The notes below the pieces were generated by a model that saw nothing but the letters and a program-made list of their open reading frames with translations, did no database searches and was not told the DNA's origin. Shown in pieces: positions 26,196 to 33,851 of a stretch of 64,000 bases of DNA. Position 1 is the first letter of the stretch. Each line of letters starts with the position of its first letter. Made by a program: the position numbers and the translations under genes. Source of the stretch: Corynebacterium pilosum DSM 20521 = CIP 103422 (lineage in GTDB: Bacteria > Actinomycetota > Actinomycetes > Mycobacteriales > Mycobacteriaceae); contig NZ_KB892470.1 in assembly GCF_000373805.1 (NCBI RefSeq), positions 25,607-89,606 on the forward strand, written 5' to 3'.

Positions 26196-27518
26196 CTAAA
26201 CCGCGGAAAAGCCGCGTTCCAAGTCGGCGAGAATATCGTCGATATCCTCAATACCCACAGACAAACGCACCGTGGCCTGGGAAATGCCAGCGCGCTTCAG
26301 CCCCGCCTCGTCGGACTGGGAGTGCGTGGTGGACGCCGGGTGCACCACGAGCGAGCGGACATCACCAATATTGGCCAGGTTCGAATGCAACGTGAGGGCA
26401 TCGATGAACTTCCACGCGTTCGTGCGGTCATTCTCGTCGCCAGTAATAGTAAATGACAATACCGAGCCGGTGTACTTGTATCCCAACCGCTGCTTCGTCT
26501 CGTACCACGGGGAGGACTCCAGGCCGGCAAAGTTGACCGACTCCACCTTGTCGTGGCCAGCCAGGTACTCGGCCACCTTCTGCGCATTCTCGTTGTGCTT
26601 ATCGACGCGCAGCCCCAGCGTATCCAGACCCTGCAGGGTCAACCAGGCGTTGAACGGGGAAATCGTGCCGCCCGTATCGCGGATCACGCCAGCGCGCGCC
26701 TTCAACGCAAAAGCAGGTGCGCCAAGGTCGGCGTACTTCAAACCGTGGTACGCGGGGTCCGGGTTCACGAAGTAGGGGAAGACGGGCTCGCCGTCGCGCT
26801 CCACGGTCCAGTCGAACTTGCCGCCGTCGATGAGGATGCCGCCCATGGCCGCGCCGTTACCGGTGTAGAACTTGGTCAGGGACGCCACGACGATGTCCGC
26901 GCCCAGCTCGATCGGACGCGACAGGGCAGCGGTGGCCATCGTGTTGTCGACGATCAGCGGAACGCTGTTGCGGTGCGCCACCTCAGCCACGGTGGGGATG
27001 TCCAGCACGTCGGCGATCGGGTTACCGAAGGTCTCGCCGTAGAAGGCCTTCGTGTTGGGCTGCACCGCGGCCTGCCAGGACTCGGGGTCATCGGGATTAT
27101 CGACGAAGGTCACGTCGATGCCGAGGCGCTTCAAAGTCACCTGGAACAGGGTTTCCGTGCCACCGTAGAGGCGCGGGGAGGTCACGATGTGATCGCCGGC
27201 AGACGCCAGGTTAATAATCGCCGCGGTCTCCGCTGCCTGGCCAGAAGAAAAGGCCACAGCACCCACGCCGCCCTCAAGGGTGGCCAGGCGATCTTCCAGG
27301 GCGGTCGTCGTCGGGTTGTTCAGGCGCGTATAGATCGGGCCCGCATCCGACAGGTTGAAGCGGTTCTCCGCGTGCTGCGCATCGTCGAACACGTAGGAGG
27401 TGGTCATGTAAATCGGCTGGTTACGCGCCCCGTACTCGGGATCGAGCTGCTGGCCAGCGTGGATCGCCTGGGTGGCAAACGACCACTCGGATGCGTTGGA
27501 ATTGTCGTACTTAGGCAT
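26196..27518 (-). CDS. metY: O-acetylhomoserine sulfhydrylase
   Basis: This 440-residue PLP enzyme of the Cys/Met family converts O-acetylhomoserine and sulfide to homocysteine, taking the product of MetX. The PLP lysine is Lys216 in SLTKFYTGNG; YTRLNNPTT and SSGQAAETAA are family-typical. The length matches C. glutamicum MetY. It is first in the metYX operon, with an McbR-type palindrome about 106 bp upstream. Confidence 0.96.
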   Translation of the reverse strand: MPKYDNSNASEWSFATQAIHAGQQLDPEYGARNQPIYMTTSYVFDDAQHAENRFNLSDAGPIYTRLNNPTTTALEDRLATLEGGVGAVAFSSGQAAETAAIINLASAGDHIVTSPRLYGGTETLFQVTLKRLGIDVTFVDNPDDPESWQAAVQPNTKAFYGETFGNPIADVLDIPTVAEVAHRNSVPLIVDNTMATAALSRPIELGADIVVASLTKFYTGNGAAMGGILIDGGKFDWTVERDGEPVFPYFVNPDPAYHGLKYADLGAPAFALKARAGVIRDTGGTISPFNAWLTLQGLDTLGLRVDKHNENAQKVAEYLAGHDKVESVNFAGLESSPWYETKQRLGYKYTGSVLSFTITGDENDRTNAWKFIDALTLHSNLANIGDVRSLVVHPASTTHSQSDEAGLKRAGISQATVRLSVGIEDIDDILADLERGFSAV

Positions 27519-27623
27519 GAGCCCTCCTCGGTTTCATCGTTCTTGCTGACAAAAGTGTAGAAACTTTGCGCGTATCGACGAAACTTTGCGCACAATCAGC
27601 GCAGGTAGGCCCATGAATCTAAT

Positions 27624-27639
27624 TAGACCAAGCTGTCTT
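27624..27639. promoter_or_regulatory. McbR operator candidate upstream of metYX
   Basis: TAGACCAAGCTGTCTT matches 9 of 10 fixed bases of the McbR consensus TAGAC-N6-GTCTA. It lies 106 bp upstream of metY, which belongs to the known McbR regulon in C. glutamicum. It falls between metY and the end of the MBL-fold gene. Confidence 0.7.
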
Positions 27640-27641
27640 AT

Positions 27642-28238
27642 TTAAGCGTCCACAGTGGTCCCCAGCGAGAGTCGCTCATAGCCGGGCACCTTGAGGTTCT
27701 TGTACACGTTGTCGTACAGGTTGCGGCCCTTGTCGGAAAGCACCTCGTCGTGAATCGGGTAGGTGGCCTGCGCCCCGATCTTCTTTGCCCACTCGGCCGC
27801 GTACTCACCCTTCACCCACGGGCACGCAATCGGCATAAGGAGGGTGCTCACGCCGTCGAGCTCCATGAACTCATCGCCCGGGTGCAAGATACCCTCGGTG
27901 AAATAGCCAATATTTTCCGGCCGCGGCAGGTCTGGGTGGATCACTTCGTGGATCTCGCCCACGCACTGGATCTCCTGGCCGAGCACGGTGATCGTCTCGC
28001 CAGACTTTACGACGACACCCGTGCCCAACTCATCAATCACCGCCTGCGGCCCCCAGACGGGAAGGCCTGAGCTCTTGATGCGTTCGGTGTCACAGTGGTC
28101 CGGGTGAATGTGAGTGATCAAGATGGCCTGGGCCTCGTCGAGACGCGGATCATCAGTGAGGTTGCCGGGGTCGATGACGATGCGACCCTCCGGAGCCTCA
28201 AGGGCAACAGTGGAATGTCCGAGAAGTGTTAGTTTCAT
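27642..28238 (-). CDS. MBL-fold metallo-hydrolase (UlaG-like)
   Basis: This 198-residue protein has the metallo-beta-lactamase metal motif THIHPDH (His43, His45, Asp47, His48) and later histidines in HPGDEF and YPIHDEVL. The short form without extra domains resembles UlaG-like hydrolases. The substrate is unknown. It is followed upstream by a TetR gene on the same strand, 18 bp away, so it may be the distal gene of the TetR/CBU_0592 transcript. Confidence 0.85.
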   Translation of the reverse strand: MKLTLLGHSTVALEAPEGRIVIDPGNLTDDPRLDEAQAILITHIHPDHCDTERIKSSGLPVWGPQAVIDELGTGVVVKSGETITVLGQEIQCVGEIHEVIHPDLPRPENIGYFTEGILHPGDEFMELDGVSTLLMPIACPWVKGEYAAEWAKKIGAQATYPIHDEVLSDKGRNLYDNVYKNLKVPGYERLSLGTTVDA

Positions 28239-28256
28239 AGGCCCCAGGGTAGTAGC

Positions 28257-28823
28257 TCACGACGAATGATTTGGGCCGATATATTTTTCAGGCGGGGTAA
28301 GTTGCTCGACGGCGGAGGCAATCAGGTCATCAGTATATTCGCCAAGATTCATCCGGCGGTGCAGAAGAAGGCCCTCGTATAGTGCGTCGATGATGTGTAC
28401 GGTGTCCTGGGTGAAATAGCGCAACATGATGTCGCGGGACGCCCTGGTCCACCTGTCTAGGAGGAGGCGGAACCGGGGACGCCTTAAAGAAATTGTGTAC
28501 AGCTCACTGCCCACCACGATGTCTAGGCGCGATTGGGCAGGCGCTGAAATCAACTTGACCACGCCCTCGCGTGCGGACTGAAGATCGTGGACCCCCTCGA
28601 AATATGAATTGAACCGCTCCAGAGTAGCGTTGGTGTACTGGTTCATGGCGTCAATCAATAACGCTTCCCGGTTGGGGAAGTGGTGCGTGATCGCGCCCAC
28701 GGACATGCCTGCGGTGAGCGCGACACGTCGCATCGTGGTGCCCTCAAGGCCCTCCTTGGCGATGGTGTCCAAAGTGGCACTAATGATTTTCTCGCGGGCG
28801 GAGGGCGCTGTTTCGTCGGACAT
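28257..28823 (-). CDS. TetR-family transcriptional regulator
   Basis: This 188-residue regulator has an N-terminal helix-turn-helix (residues about 10-55, TMRRVALTAGMSVGAITHHFPNREALL in pieces) and a helical ligand-binding C-terminal domain. It lies on the same strand as two small membrane-protein genes upstream (30 bp gap) and an MBL hydrolase downstream, so it probably controls this cluster. The ligand is unknown. Confidence 0.85.
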   Translation of the reverse strand: MSDETAPSAREKIISATLDTIAKEGLEGTTMRRVALTAGMSVGAITHHFPNREALLIDAMNQYTNATLERFNSYFEGVHDLQSAREGVVKLISAPAQSRLDIVVGSELYTISLRRPRFRLLLDRWTRASRDIMLRYFTQDTVHIIDALYEGLLLHRRMNLGEYTDDLIASAVEQLTPPEKYIGPNHSS

Positions 28824-28853
28824 AGGATCGACAGTAGTCCTCCGCCCCCTTTG

Positions 28854-29120
28854 TTAGGCAGTTTCTGGTTGCTTTTTCTTTGTGAAGATCTTGTACAGGC
28901 CATACAGTGCGACGATGGCCCACACCAGCTCAGTCACGAACAGGCCAGGGTTGAAAGGTGATATTGCGGTGTACACAAAACCGACAGCGCCGAGGAAGTT
29001 GAGGCCCTGGTAGATGGGGGAGTCGGACTTGAGTACCTCGAAGTTCAATAGGCCGTAGGCGATGACGAAGCAGACGCCGGCAATAAGCCCAATTTCTGTA
29101 GAAAATGTGAGAGATTCCAT
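28854..29120 (-). CDS. Small membrane protein, CBU_0592-like
   Basis: This 88-residue protein has three helices (about residues 7-25, 38-58 and 62-80) and a basic cytoplasmic tail (FTKKKQPETA). It is clearly paralogous to the next gene: both share the pattern LNFLGA, S.FNPG/NPLNLG, F.TELVW/ELIW and LYG. The family has no established function. A tandem duplicate next to a TetR gene hints at a two-subunit small multidrug-like membrane complex, which is inference only. Confidence 0.75.
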   Translation of the reverse strand: MESLTFSTEIGLIAGVCFVIAYGLLNFEVLKSDSPIYQGLNFLGAVGFVYTAISPFNPGLFVTELVWAIVALYGLYKIFTKKKQPETA

Positions 29121-29156
29121 GATGTTTTCCGTTCTGAAAAGTGTGGGTGAGGCAGG

Positions 29157-29435
29157 TTAAGCAGCGGGTGTCGGATCAGTTTTTTCCCGTGCTTTCTTGC
29201 GCCTGACGTAAATCTTGATGATTCCGTACAGACCCAACAGGCTCCAGATCAATTCGGTGAGGAAAACGCCCAGGTTGAGCGGGTTCATTGCAGACAGGGT
29301 GAGGAATGCTGCGCCGAGGAAGTTCAGGATTTGGTAGGGGTAATCGTCGATAGTCCACTTGCCCAGATTGAGCATGGCAAAGGCAAAGAGAAGAGCGACG
29401 GATGCTATGAGACCGAAAATGACCATTGCGGACAT
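29157..29435 (-). CDS. Small membrane protein, CBU_0592-like paralogue
   Basis: This 92-residue protein has three predicted helices and a basic tail (RRKKAREKTDPTPAA). It is a paralogue of the gene 36 bp downstream (shared ILNFLGAAFLTLSAMNPLN and FLTELIWSLLGLYG). It should be the first gene of a transcript running through the TetR gene. No promoter is certain, but the AT-rich block at 29515-29555 upstream is a likely place. Confidence 0.75.
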   Translation of the reverse strand: MSAMVIFGLIASVALLFAFAMLNLGKWTIDDYPYQILNFLGAAFLTLSAMNPLNLGVFLTELIWSLLGLYGIIKIYVRRKKAREKTDPTPAA

Positions 29436-29582
29436 ATGGTTCTCCTTTTCGATTGTGGGTAGCTAGATGCAGTGAGTGATGTCGCCTCTCCGGTTGCGTG
29501 GACAGACCCAAAAAGATCTGACCAATTCATTCACTATTGAAAAATCTAATATTTGAGGTGGGGCAGGTCTATTCAACGACCA

Positions 29583-29623
29583 ATGCCGTACAAAACACTT
29601 GTTTTGCCTGCAGGTCACGGCAT
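29583..29623. repeat. Nested inverted repeat upstream of the molybdopterin operon
   Basis: Outer arms ATGCCGT (29583-29589) and ACGGCAT (29617-29623) enclose an almost gapless inner palindrome, CAAAACA-CT-TGTTTTG (29591-29606). Both pairs of arms are exact. It could be an operator or an RNA structure in a leader. Its position in the middle of a divergent intergenic region favours a regulator site. Confidence 0.5.
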
Positions 29624-29720
29624 TCTTGAAGAACCGAACGGTTGTTTCTTTATGCGGTTTTCCCTATCGCCTTTATCGTTAGTTATGAACTCGAAACGAC
29701 GTTCTCCGGCTGTCGCACCG

Positions 29721-29744
29721 AGTGACATTCACAGTGACATTCAC
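29721..29744. repeat. Two tandem 12-base repeats before the operon start
   Basis: AGTGACATTCAC occurs twice without a gap. Each copy contains the dyad GTGA-CAT-TCAC. The second copy ends 20 bp before the ATG at 29765, just upstream of the ribosome site TTGGAGGA. The half-spacing is three bases, so it is not a CRP/GlxR site (GTGA-N6-TCAC). Confidence 0.5.
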
Positions 29745-29764
29745 ACTGCTACTTGGAGGACACC

Positions 29765-30262
29765 ATGTCATCACCCCATGACGTAGTGGATAATGACGTG
29801 CATGATGTCAACGAACACGTCCCGCCGGGACGCAAACGTGCACCATTTTTCCGCTACATTCGAATCAACCTGCCGCGCCTGACCAAGGCCGTCATCCTGC
29901 TCATCATCGCGTGGATTGCGTTCACATCATTTGTCATCGCACGCACCGATTTTGAAATTTTCGCAGGAAGCGACATCGCCCTGTACTTAGTTTCCGCACT
30001 CGCGGCCATTTTCTGCATTGTCGGCTTGTTCACCAAGGCCCGGATCTGGGACTTTGGAATGTTGCCAGCCCTTGCGGCCATCGTTGCCTACATCGGAGGC
30101 CTATTCGGCACCGCACCCTACGTGTGGAACGGCGCCGGACTCTATACCGCAGCAGCCTGGAACACCATGTTCTTCGCCGGCATCGCGTACGTAATCATTC
30201 GCTGGGCACTGAGCTACGGCGTGCTCGTTGCCTACCCTGACGACCAAGGATTTGGGGACTAA
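29765..30262 (+). CDS. Four-helix membrane protein of the molybdopterin operon
   Basis: This 165-residue protein has an acidic N-terminal 20 residues, a basic stretch (PPGRKRAPFFRYIRI), then four transmembrane helices (about residues 40-60, 70-90, 96-118 and 130-150). I do not recognise a family. It starts at ATG 29765 behind a strong GGAGGA site and ends 2 bp before the cytochrome-b/molybdopterin fusion gene. It is therefore probably a membrane partner of that enzyme. Confidence 0.75.
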   Translation: MSSPHDVVDNDVHDVNEHVPPGRKRAPFFRYIRINLPRLTKAVILLIIAWIAFTSFVIARTDFEIFAGSDIALYLVSALAAIFCIVGLFTKARIWDFGMLPALAAIVAYIGGLFGTAPYVWNGAGLYTAAAWNTMFFAGIAYVIIRWALSYGVLVAYPDDQGFGD

Positions 30263-30264
30263 AC

Positions 30265-31758
30265 ATGCTGATGGAATATCCCGTGTGGCTCCGTATTGAG
30301 CACTTCGTCAATATCCTGTTCATTTTTCTTTTTATTCGCTCCGGCATCGAGATCCTGGGCACCTTCCCGAAGCTGCACCGCTCCATCCACACCCCAATGG
30401 GCGGTCAGTGGGCGCAGTTCACAATTAAGCGCAAGCGTCGCAAGAAGTATTTCCCAGCTGCGGGCGAATATGACGACTACCATCCCGTCGTCTCCCTCCC
30501 CGGTCACGGCGACCTGGGGCAGGGCCGCTACTGGCACTTCATTTCCGTCGTGCTGTGGGTGACCCTCATGGTGATCTACTGGGTCCTGCTTCTGGCTACC
30601 GGTCAGTGGCGTCGTTACTGGCCCGAAGACTGGTCCGTGTTCGGCCAGGCCTGGAATGATTTGGTCAGCTACCTCGCCTTCCAGATCCCGCCCGCGATGG
30701 ATGGCTATCCCTTCAACGCGATTCAGCAGCTCTCCTACGGTTTTGTCGTGGTGATCCTGCCGCTGTTCATGATGATCACCGGCGCATTCCAGTCGCCCGC
30801 GATCAACAACCGCTTCCCGCGGATTTCGCGAGCGATGGGCGGGCGCCAAGTGATCCGCACCCTGCACTTCTGGGGTCTTGTCGCATACCTGGTGTTCGTG
30901 GTGATCCACGTAGCCATGGTCATCGCTCACGGCTACGGTCACGAAGTGTCCAAGATGGTCTTCGGGCACGCAGATCAGCCTGTTGCTGGTGGCGTCATCT
31001 TCACCATCGGCCTGATCTTCATCGTGATCTTCCACGTGTGGGCGACCAAGACCTCTGCGAATAACCCGCGCCTGATCGAGAAGATCCACAACGCCCTGGT
31101 TCGCCCGCTGACGCGCGCTTTACGGCGCATGCCTGCCCAGACCACCACCTACACCGACAAAGAGGTCACTCCTCACGGCAAGCACCGTGCGTCCGGAATG
31201 CCACCAAGCACCGAGGCCTACATGGGCATGGTGTGCAACGACTACGATGACGATTACGTCCTTGAGATTGGTGGCTTCGTCGAAAAGCCAATGCGCTTCA
31301 CACTGCCACAGTTGCGTGAGATTGCGGCCGGTCATTCGCAGAACACGGTGCACCACTGCGTGCAGGGCTTCTCGTCGGTCGGTGCCTGGGACGGTGTTCC
31401 GCTGCACGTCTTGCTCGACTTGGTCAAGCCTCTCGACGGCGCCTCGGACGTTGTTGTGCACTCCTTCCAGAACATGACGCGCGACGATGACATCTACACC
31501 GGCTCCTACTACTACGAATCCATGCCCATGGTGGAAGCCCGCCAACCCCAGTCGCTCATCGCGATCGGTTACGGGGGAGACGAGATCCCGATTGAGAATG
31601 GCGCCCCCATGCGCCTGCGTCTAGAAACCTCCACAGGTTTCCGCTCCGCAAAGTGGCTCGACCGCATCGAAGTGGTCAACCGATTCGACATCATCGGCAA
31701 CGGCAATGGTGGATTCTTCGAAGACACCGACAGCTACGACCGCCTGCAAATGATCTAA
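30265..31758 (+). CDS. Cytochrome b-type membrane domain fused to sulfite oxidase-like molybdopterin domain
   Basis: This 497-residue protein has about five N-terminal transmembrane helices (to about residue 265), with histidines placed like di-heme cytochrome b ligands: His13, His91, and the pair His201/His215 fourteen residues apart. A sulfite oxidase-type molybdopterin domain follows (about 310-490). Cys365 in VHHCVQGFSSVGAW is the expected Mo ligand. Basic loops place the catalytic domain in the cytoplasm, and there is no Tat signal. This resembles MsrP/MsrQ (YedY/YedZ) joined in reverse order. The substrate and electron donor are unknown. Confidence 0.82.
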   Translation: MLMEYPVWLRIEHFVNILFIFLFIRSGIEILGTFPKLHRSIHTPMGGQWAQFTIKRKRRKKYFPAAGEYDDYHPVVSLPGHGDLGQGRYWHFISVVLWVTLMVIYWVLLLATGQWRRYWPEDWSVFGQAWNDLVSYLAFQIPPAMDGYPFNAIQQLSYGFVVVILPLFMMITGAFQSPAINNRFPRISRAMGGRQVIRTLHFWGLVAYLVFVVIHVAMVIAHGYGHEVSKMVFGHADQPVAGGVIFTIGLIFIVIFHVWATKTSANNPRLIEKIHNALVRPLTRALRRMPAQTTTYTDKEVTPHGKHRASGMPPSTEAYMGMVCNDYDDDYVLEIGGFVEKPMRFTLPQLREIAAGHSQNTVHHCVQGFSSVGAWDGVPLHVLLDLVKPLDGASDVVVHSFQNMTRDDDIYTGSYYYESMPMVEARQPQSLIAIGYGGDEIPIENGAPMRLRLETSTGFRSAKWLDRIEVVNRFDIIGNGNGGFFEDTDSYDRLQMI

Positions 31759-31768
31759 GGAGGACACC

Positions 31769-32464
31769 ATGAATGGCGCACAATACGAAGATTTAATGCT
31801 TGCCGACGAGCACATCGCCCGCGTCCGCGACTACATACGTGCCATCGACTTTCACCTCGAAGGAGCCACCCCGGATGACTTTGAGATCAACCGTAGGGCC
31901 CGCTACCTGGGCTACATGTTCCAGGAAGAAGATCTTGAATCCTATGGCGTTGGGTTGAAATGCACCAAGCCGGGGATGGAGGGGCACAACACTTTCATTC
32001 GCATGAGCCGCGGCCAGCTGCTCGGTGAGGACAACCCGAAGATCCTTCCCGTCAACCGCCCCGTGCTAGCCGCCGAGGCGATGACGCTCAACCGCTTCTA
32101 CGACACCCCTGCCGGCCCTACCCGCACTGGCGTGGACACCTTCGCCAACGACGAAGGCCTGCCTGGTGGCGACATGGACCTTGCCATGCTGGAACAGCAG
32201 CTGGCGGACATCATCGCCTTCCACAATGGTCAGCCCGTTCCCGGCGATCAAGAGATCCTCGACCTCAAGATCTTCTGGGGCTCGCTCCTCGCTGGGCGCT
32301 ACCCGCGCCTGAAGCACTTCCAGAAGGAGGGCGCGCTCTCGCCGACCCAGGAGGAAAGACTGCAGCGCTTCGAATCCGAGGTCAACGCCGTGGGCGACAT
32401 CTTAGAATCATTGGAGTTGCCGACTTTGGAGACCTTGAAGACAGTTCCCAAAGTCAACGGTTAA
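31769..32464 (+). CDS. Conserved soluble protein of the molybdopterin operon, unknown function
   Basis: This 231-residue, acidic, mostly helical protein has no signal peptide or membrane segment and only one cysteine. I do not recognise a domain. It starts 10 bp after the oxidoreductase gene with the same strong leader (AAGGAGGACACC) as the first gene, so it is the third cistron. A dedicated maturation chaperone or soluble electron-transfer partner would fit the setting, but no motif supports either. Its stop overlaps pdxR by 4 bp on the opposite strand. Confidence 0.7.
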   Translation: MNGAQYEDLMLADEHIARVRDYIRAIDFHLEGATPDDFEINRRARYLGYMFQEEDLESYGVGLKCTKPGMEGHNTFIRMSRGQLLGEDNPKILPVNRPVLAAEAMTLNRFYDTPAGPTRTGVDTFANDEGLPGGDMDLAMLEQQLADIIAFHNGQPVPGDQEILDLKIFWGSLLAGRYPRLKHFQKEGALSPTQEERLQRFESEVNAVGDILESLELPTLETLKTVPKVNG

Positions 32465-33768
32465 GCACCCGCCGCCTCAACAATCACGTCGAGCGCGCGG
32501 GCGAGGGTTTCGTCGTCAAGATGCCCAAACCCGATCACCGCGCCCTCAGCGGCCTGGGCGCCGCCCCAGTAGTCGCGCAGGGGCGTGAGGTCCACGCCGA
32601 GGTCGCGGGCGCGGTCGATGATGTCGTCGGAACAGCGAATCACCGCGTGCAAACCGCCAACGATCGGAATGAGCTCAAGCCCGGGAACATCGCTGAGACG
32701 CTGGGTCACCACGTTGCGGCGCCGCTTATAAGCCCGACGGATCGACCCGGTGTGGCGGCGCGCATCGCCACTGGCCAGGTAATGGGCCAAGGCAGCCTGC
32801 GTGATCGCGCTAACGGGTTGGCCGAAAATCGTACGCATCGTCGTCACGCGCTCAACCAGCCGGCCCGGGACAACAAGGTAGCCGCACGACAAAGCAGGGG
32901 AGAGCACCGAGGAAAACGTGCCCAACAACACCGCGCTGTCAGGTGCGAGGGCAGAAAGCGCAGGCAGCGGCTGGCCGACGTAGCGCAGCTCAGAATCAAA
33001 ATCGTCCTCAATGATCAGCGCGCCTTCACGACGAGCCCACTGGACCAGCTGCGTGCGCCTTTTCGCGTGCATGCTCCCACCGGAAGGGTATTGGTGGCTA
33101 GGCGTGACGATCACCGCATCCAGCTGCTTGGTCGGTTCCGTCATCCCCGACGCATCCACGGGGACCTCAACCAGCGTGTGACCCAGTGTGCGCGGCACCT
33201 TGCGCAAGCTGGGATAACCAGGTGACTCCACGCCGATCCTCAAACCCTGACCCAGCGCCTGAAGCAGCATGCCCAACCCCTCGCGAGCACCTGCCGTGAC
33301 CACGATGCGCGCGGGGTCCACCATCACACCACGCATGTGCCGCAGGTGAGAAGCGATCTCCGCGCGCAGATCCACACTGCCCGCAGCAGGCGTCGGCTCC
33401 TGCGGGACCGCGGCAGCCTCCCTCCATGCGGCGCGCCAAGCCGGGGTGATCAAGCCGGTGGTATCGGGCGCGCCAGGGGTCAGGCGGATCATCTTTTCTG
33501 GCGGGGCAGAGGCGGTGGCAGTGCGGGTGCTTGACGACGAGGCGGGGTGCAAAGTCGCCAGATCTGGATTAATACGCGTGCCCGAACCAGTCTCGGCGAC
33601 GAGGTACCCCTCCGCAATCAGCTGGTCGTAGGCCGTGACCACTGTCCCGCGCGAACAGCCCAGGCGAGCAGCTAGGGCACGTGTTGATTCCACCGGGTCG
33701 CCGGGTTGGAGGACGCCGTGGGCGATGCGGTCGCGGATGTCGGCGGCGATGCGGCGGGGAATATTCAT
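32461..33768 (-). CDS. pdxR: MocR/GntR-type regulator PdxR
   Basis: This protein of about 435 residues has an N-terminal GntR winged helix (IPRRIAADIRDRIAHGVLQPG, LGCSRGTVVTAYDQL) and a C-terminal aminotransferase-fold domain. It is divergent from pdxS and is expected to activate PLP synthesis genes when vitamin B6 is short. The usual PLP Schiff-base lysine (SFSK in GabR) is replaced: the sequence reads LGTFSSVLSPAL, with the Ser codon at 32908-32910. Starts at 33768, 33777 or 33780 are all possible; an operator-like copy abuts them at 33781, suggesting self-repression. Confidence 0.88.
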   Translation of the reverse strand: MNIPRRIAADIRDRIAHGVLQPGDPVESTRALAARLGCSRGTVVTAYDQLIAEGYLVAETGSGTRINPDLATLHPASSSSTRTATASAPPEKMIRLTPGAPDTTGLITPAWRAAWREAAAVPQEPTPAAGSVDLRAEIASHLRHMRGVMVDPARIVVTAGAREGLGMLLQALGQGLRIGVESPGYPSLRKVPRTLGHTLVEVPVDASGMTEPTKQLDAVIVTPSHQYPSGGSMHAKRRTQLVQWARREGALIIEDDFDSELRYVGQPLPALSALAPDSAVLLGTFSSVLSPALSCGYLVVPGRLVERVTTMRTIFGQPVSAITQAALAHYLASGDARRHTGSIRRAYKRRRNVVTQRLSDVPGLELIPIVGGLHAVIRCSDDIIDRARDLGVDLTPLRDYWGGAQAAEGAVIGFGHLDDETLARALDVIVEAAGA

Positions 33769-33780
33769 ACCGCTCATCAT

Positions 33781-33829
33781 AAAGTGGTCCAATCCAACAC
33801 GTGTGAAGTGGCTCTTGTTTCGGACCACT
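33781..33829. promoter_or_regulatory. PdxR operator cluster between pdxR and pdxS
   Basis: Three copies of a motif close to the C. glutamicum PdxR site AAAGTGG(T)CTA are visible: AAAGTGGTCCA at 33781-33791, GAAGTGGCTCT at 33805-33815, and inverted GGACCACT at 33822-33829. The first two are direct repeats 24 bp apart, as is usual for MocR regulators. Confidence 0.65.
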
Positions 33830-33851
33830 CGGATGGGCTTTGATGGAACCC

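Larger units (their letters stand above)
29436..29764. other. Long intergenic region with nested repeats and tandem dyads
   Basis: These 329 bases separate the divergent CBU_0592-like/TetR cluster from the molybdopterin operon. They hold an AT-rich stretch at about 29515-29555, a nested inverted repeat at 29583-29623 and two tandem 12-base dyads at 29721-29744. I see no credible protein-coding frame, tRNA or terminator. It is best read as a double promoter region with at least two operators. Confidence 0.6.

Noticed and set aside
29515..29560. Possible TetR operator in the AT-rich block before the CBU_0592-like genes
   Set aside because: Only 4-base arms (TTCA/TGAA) can be paired, so no operator can be defined.
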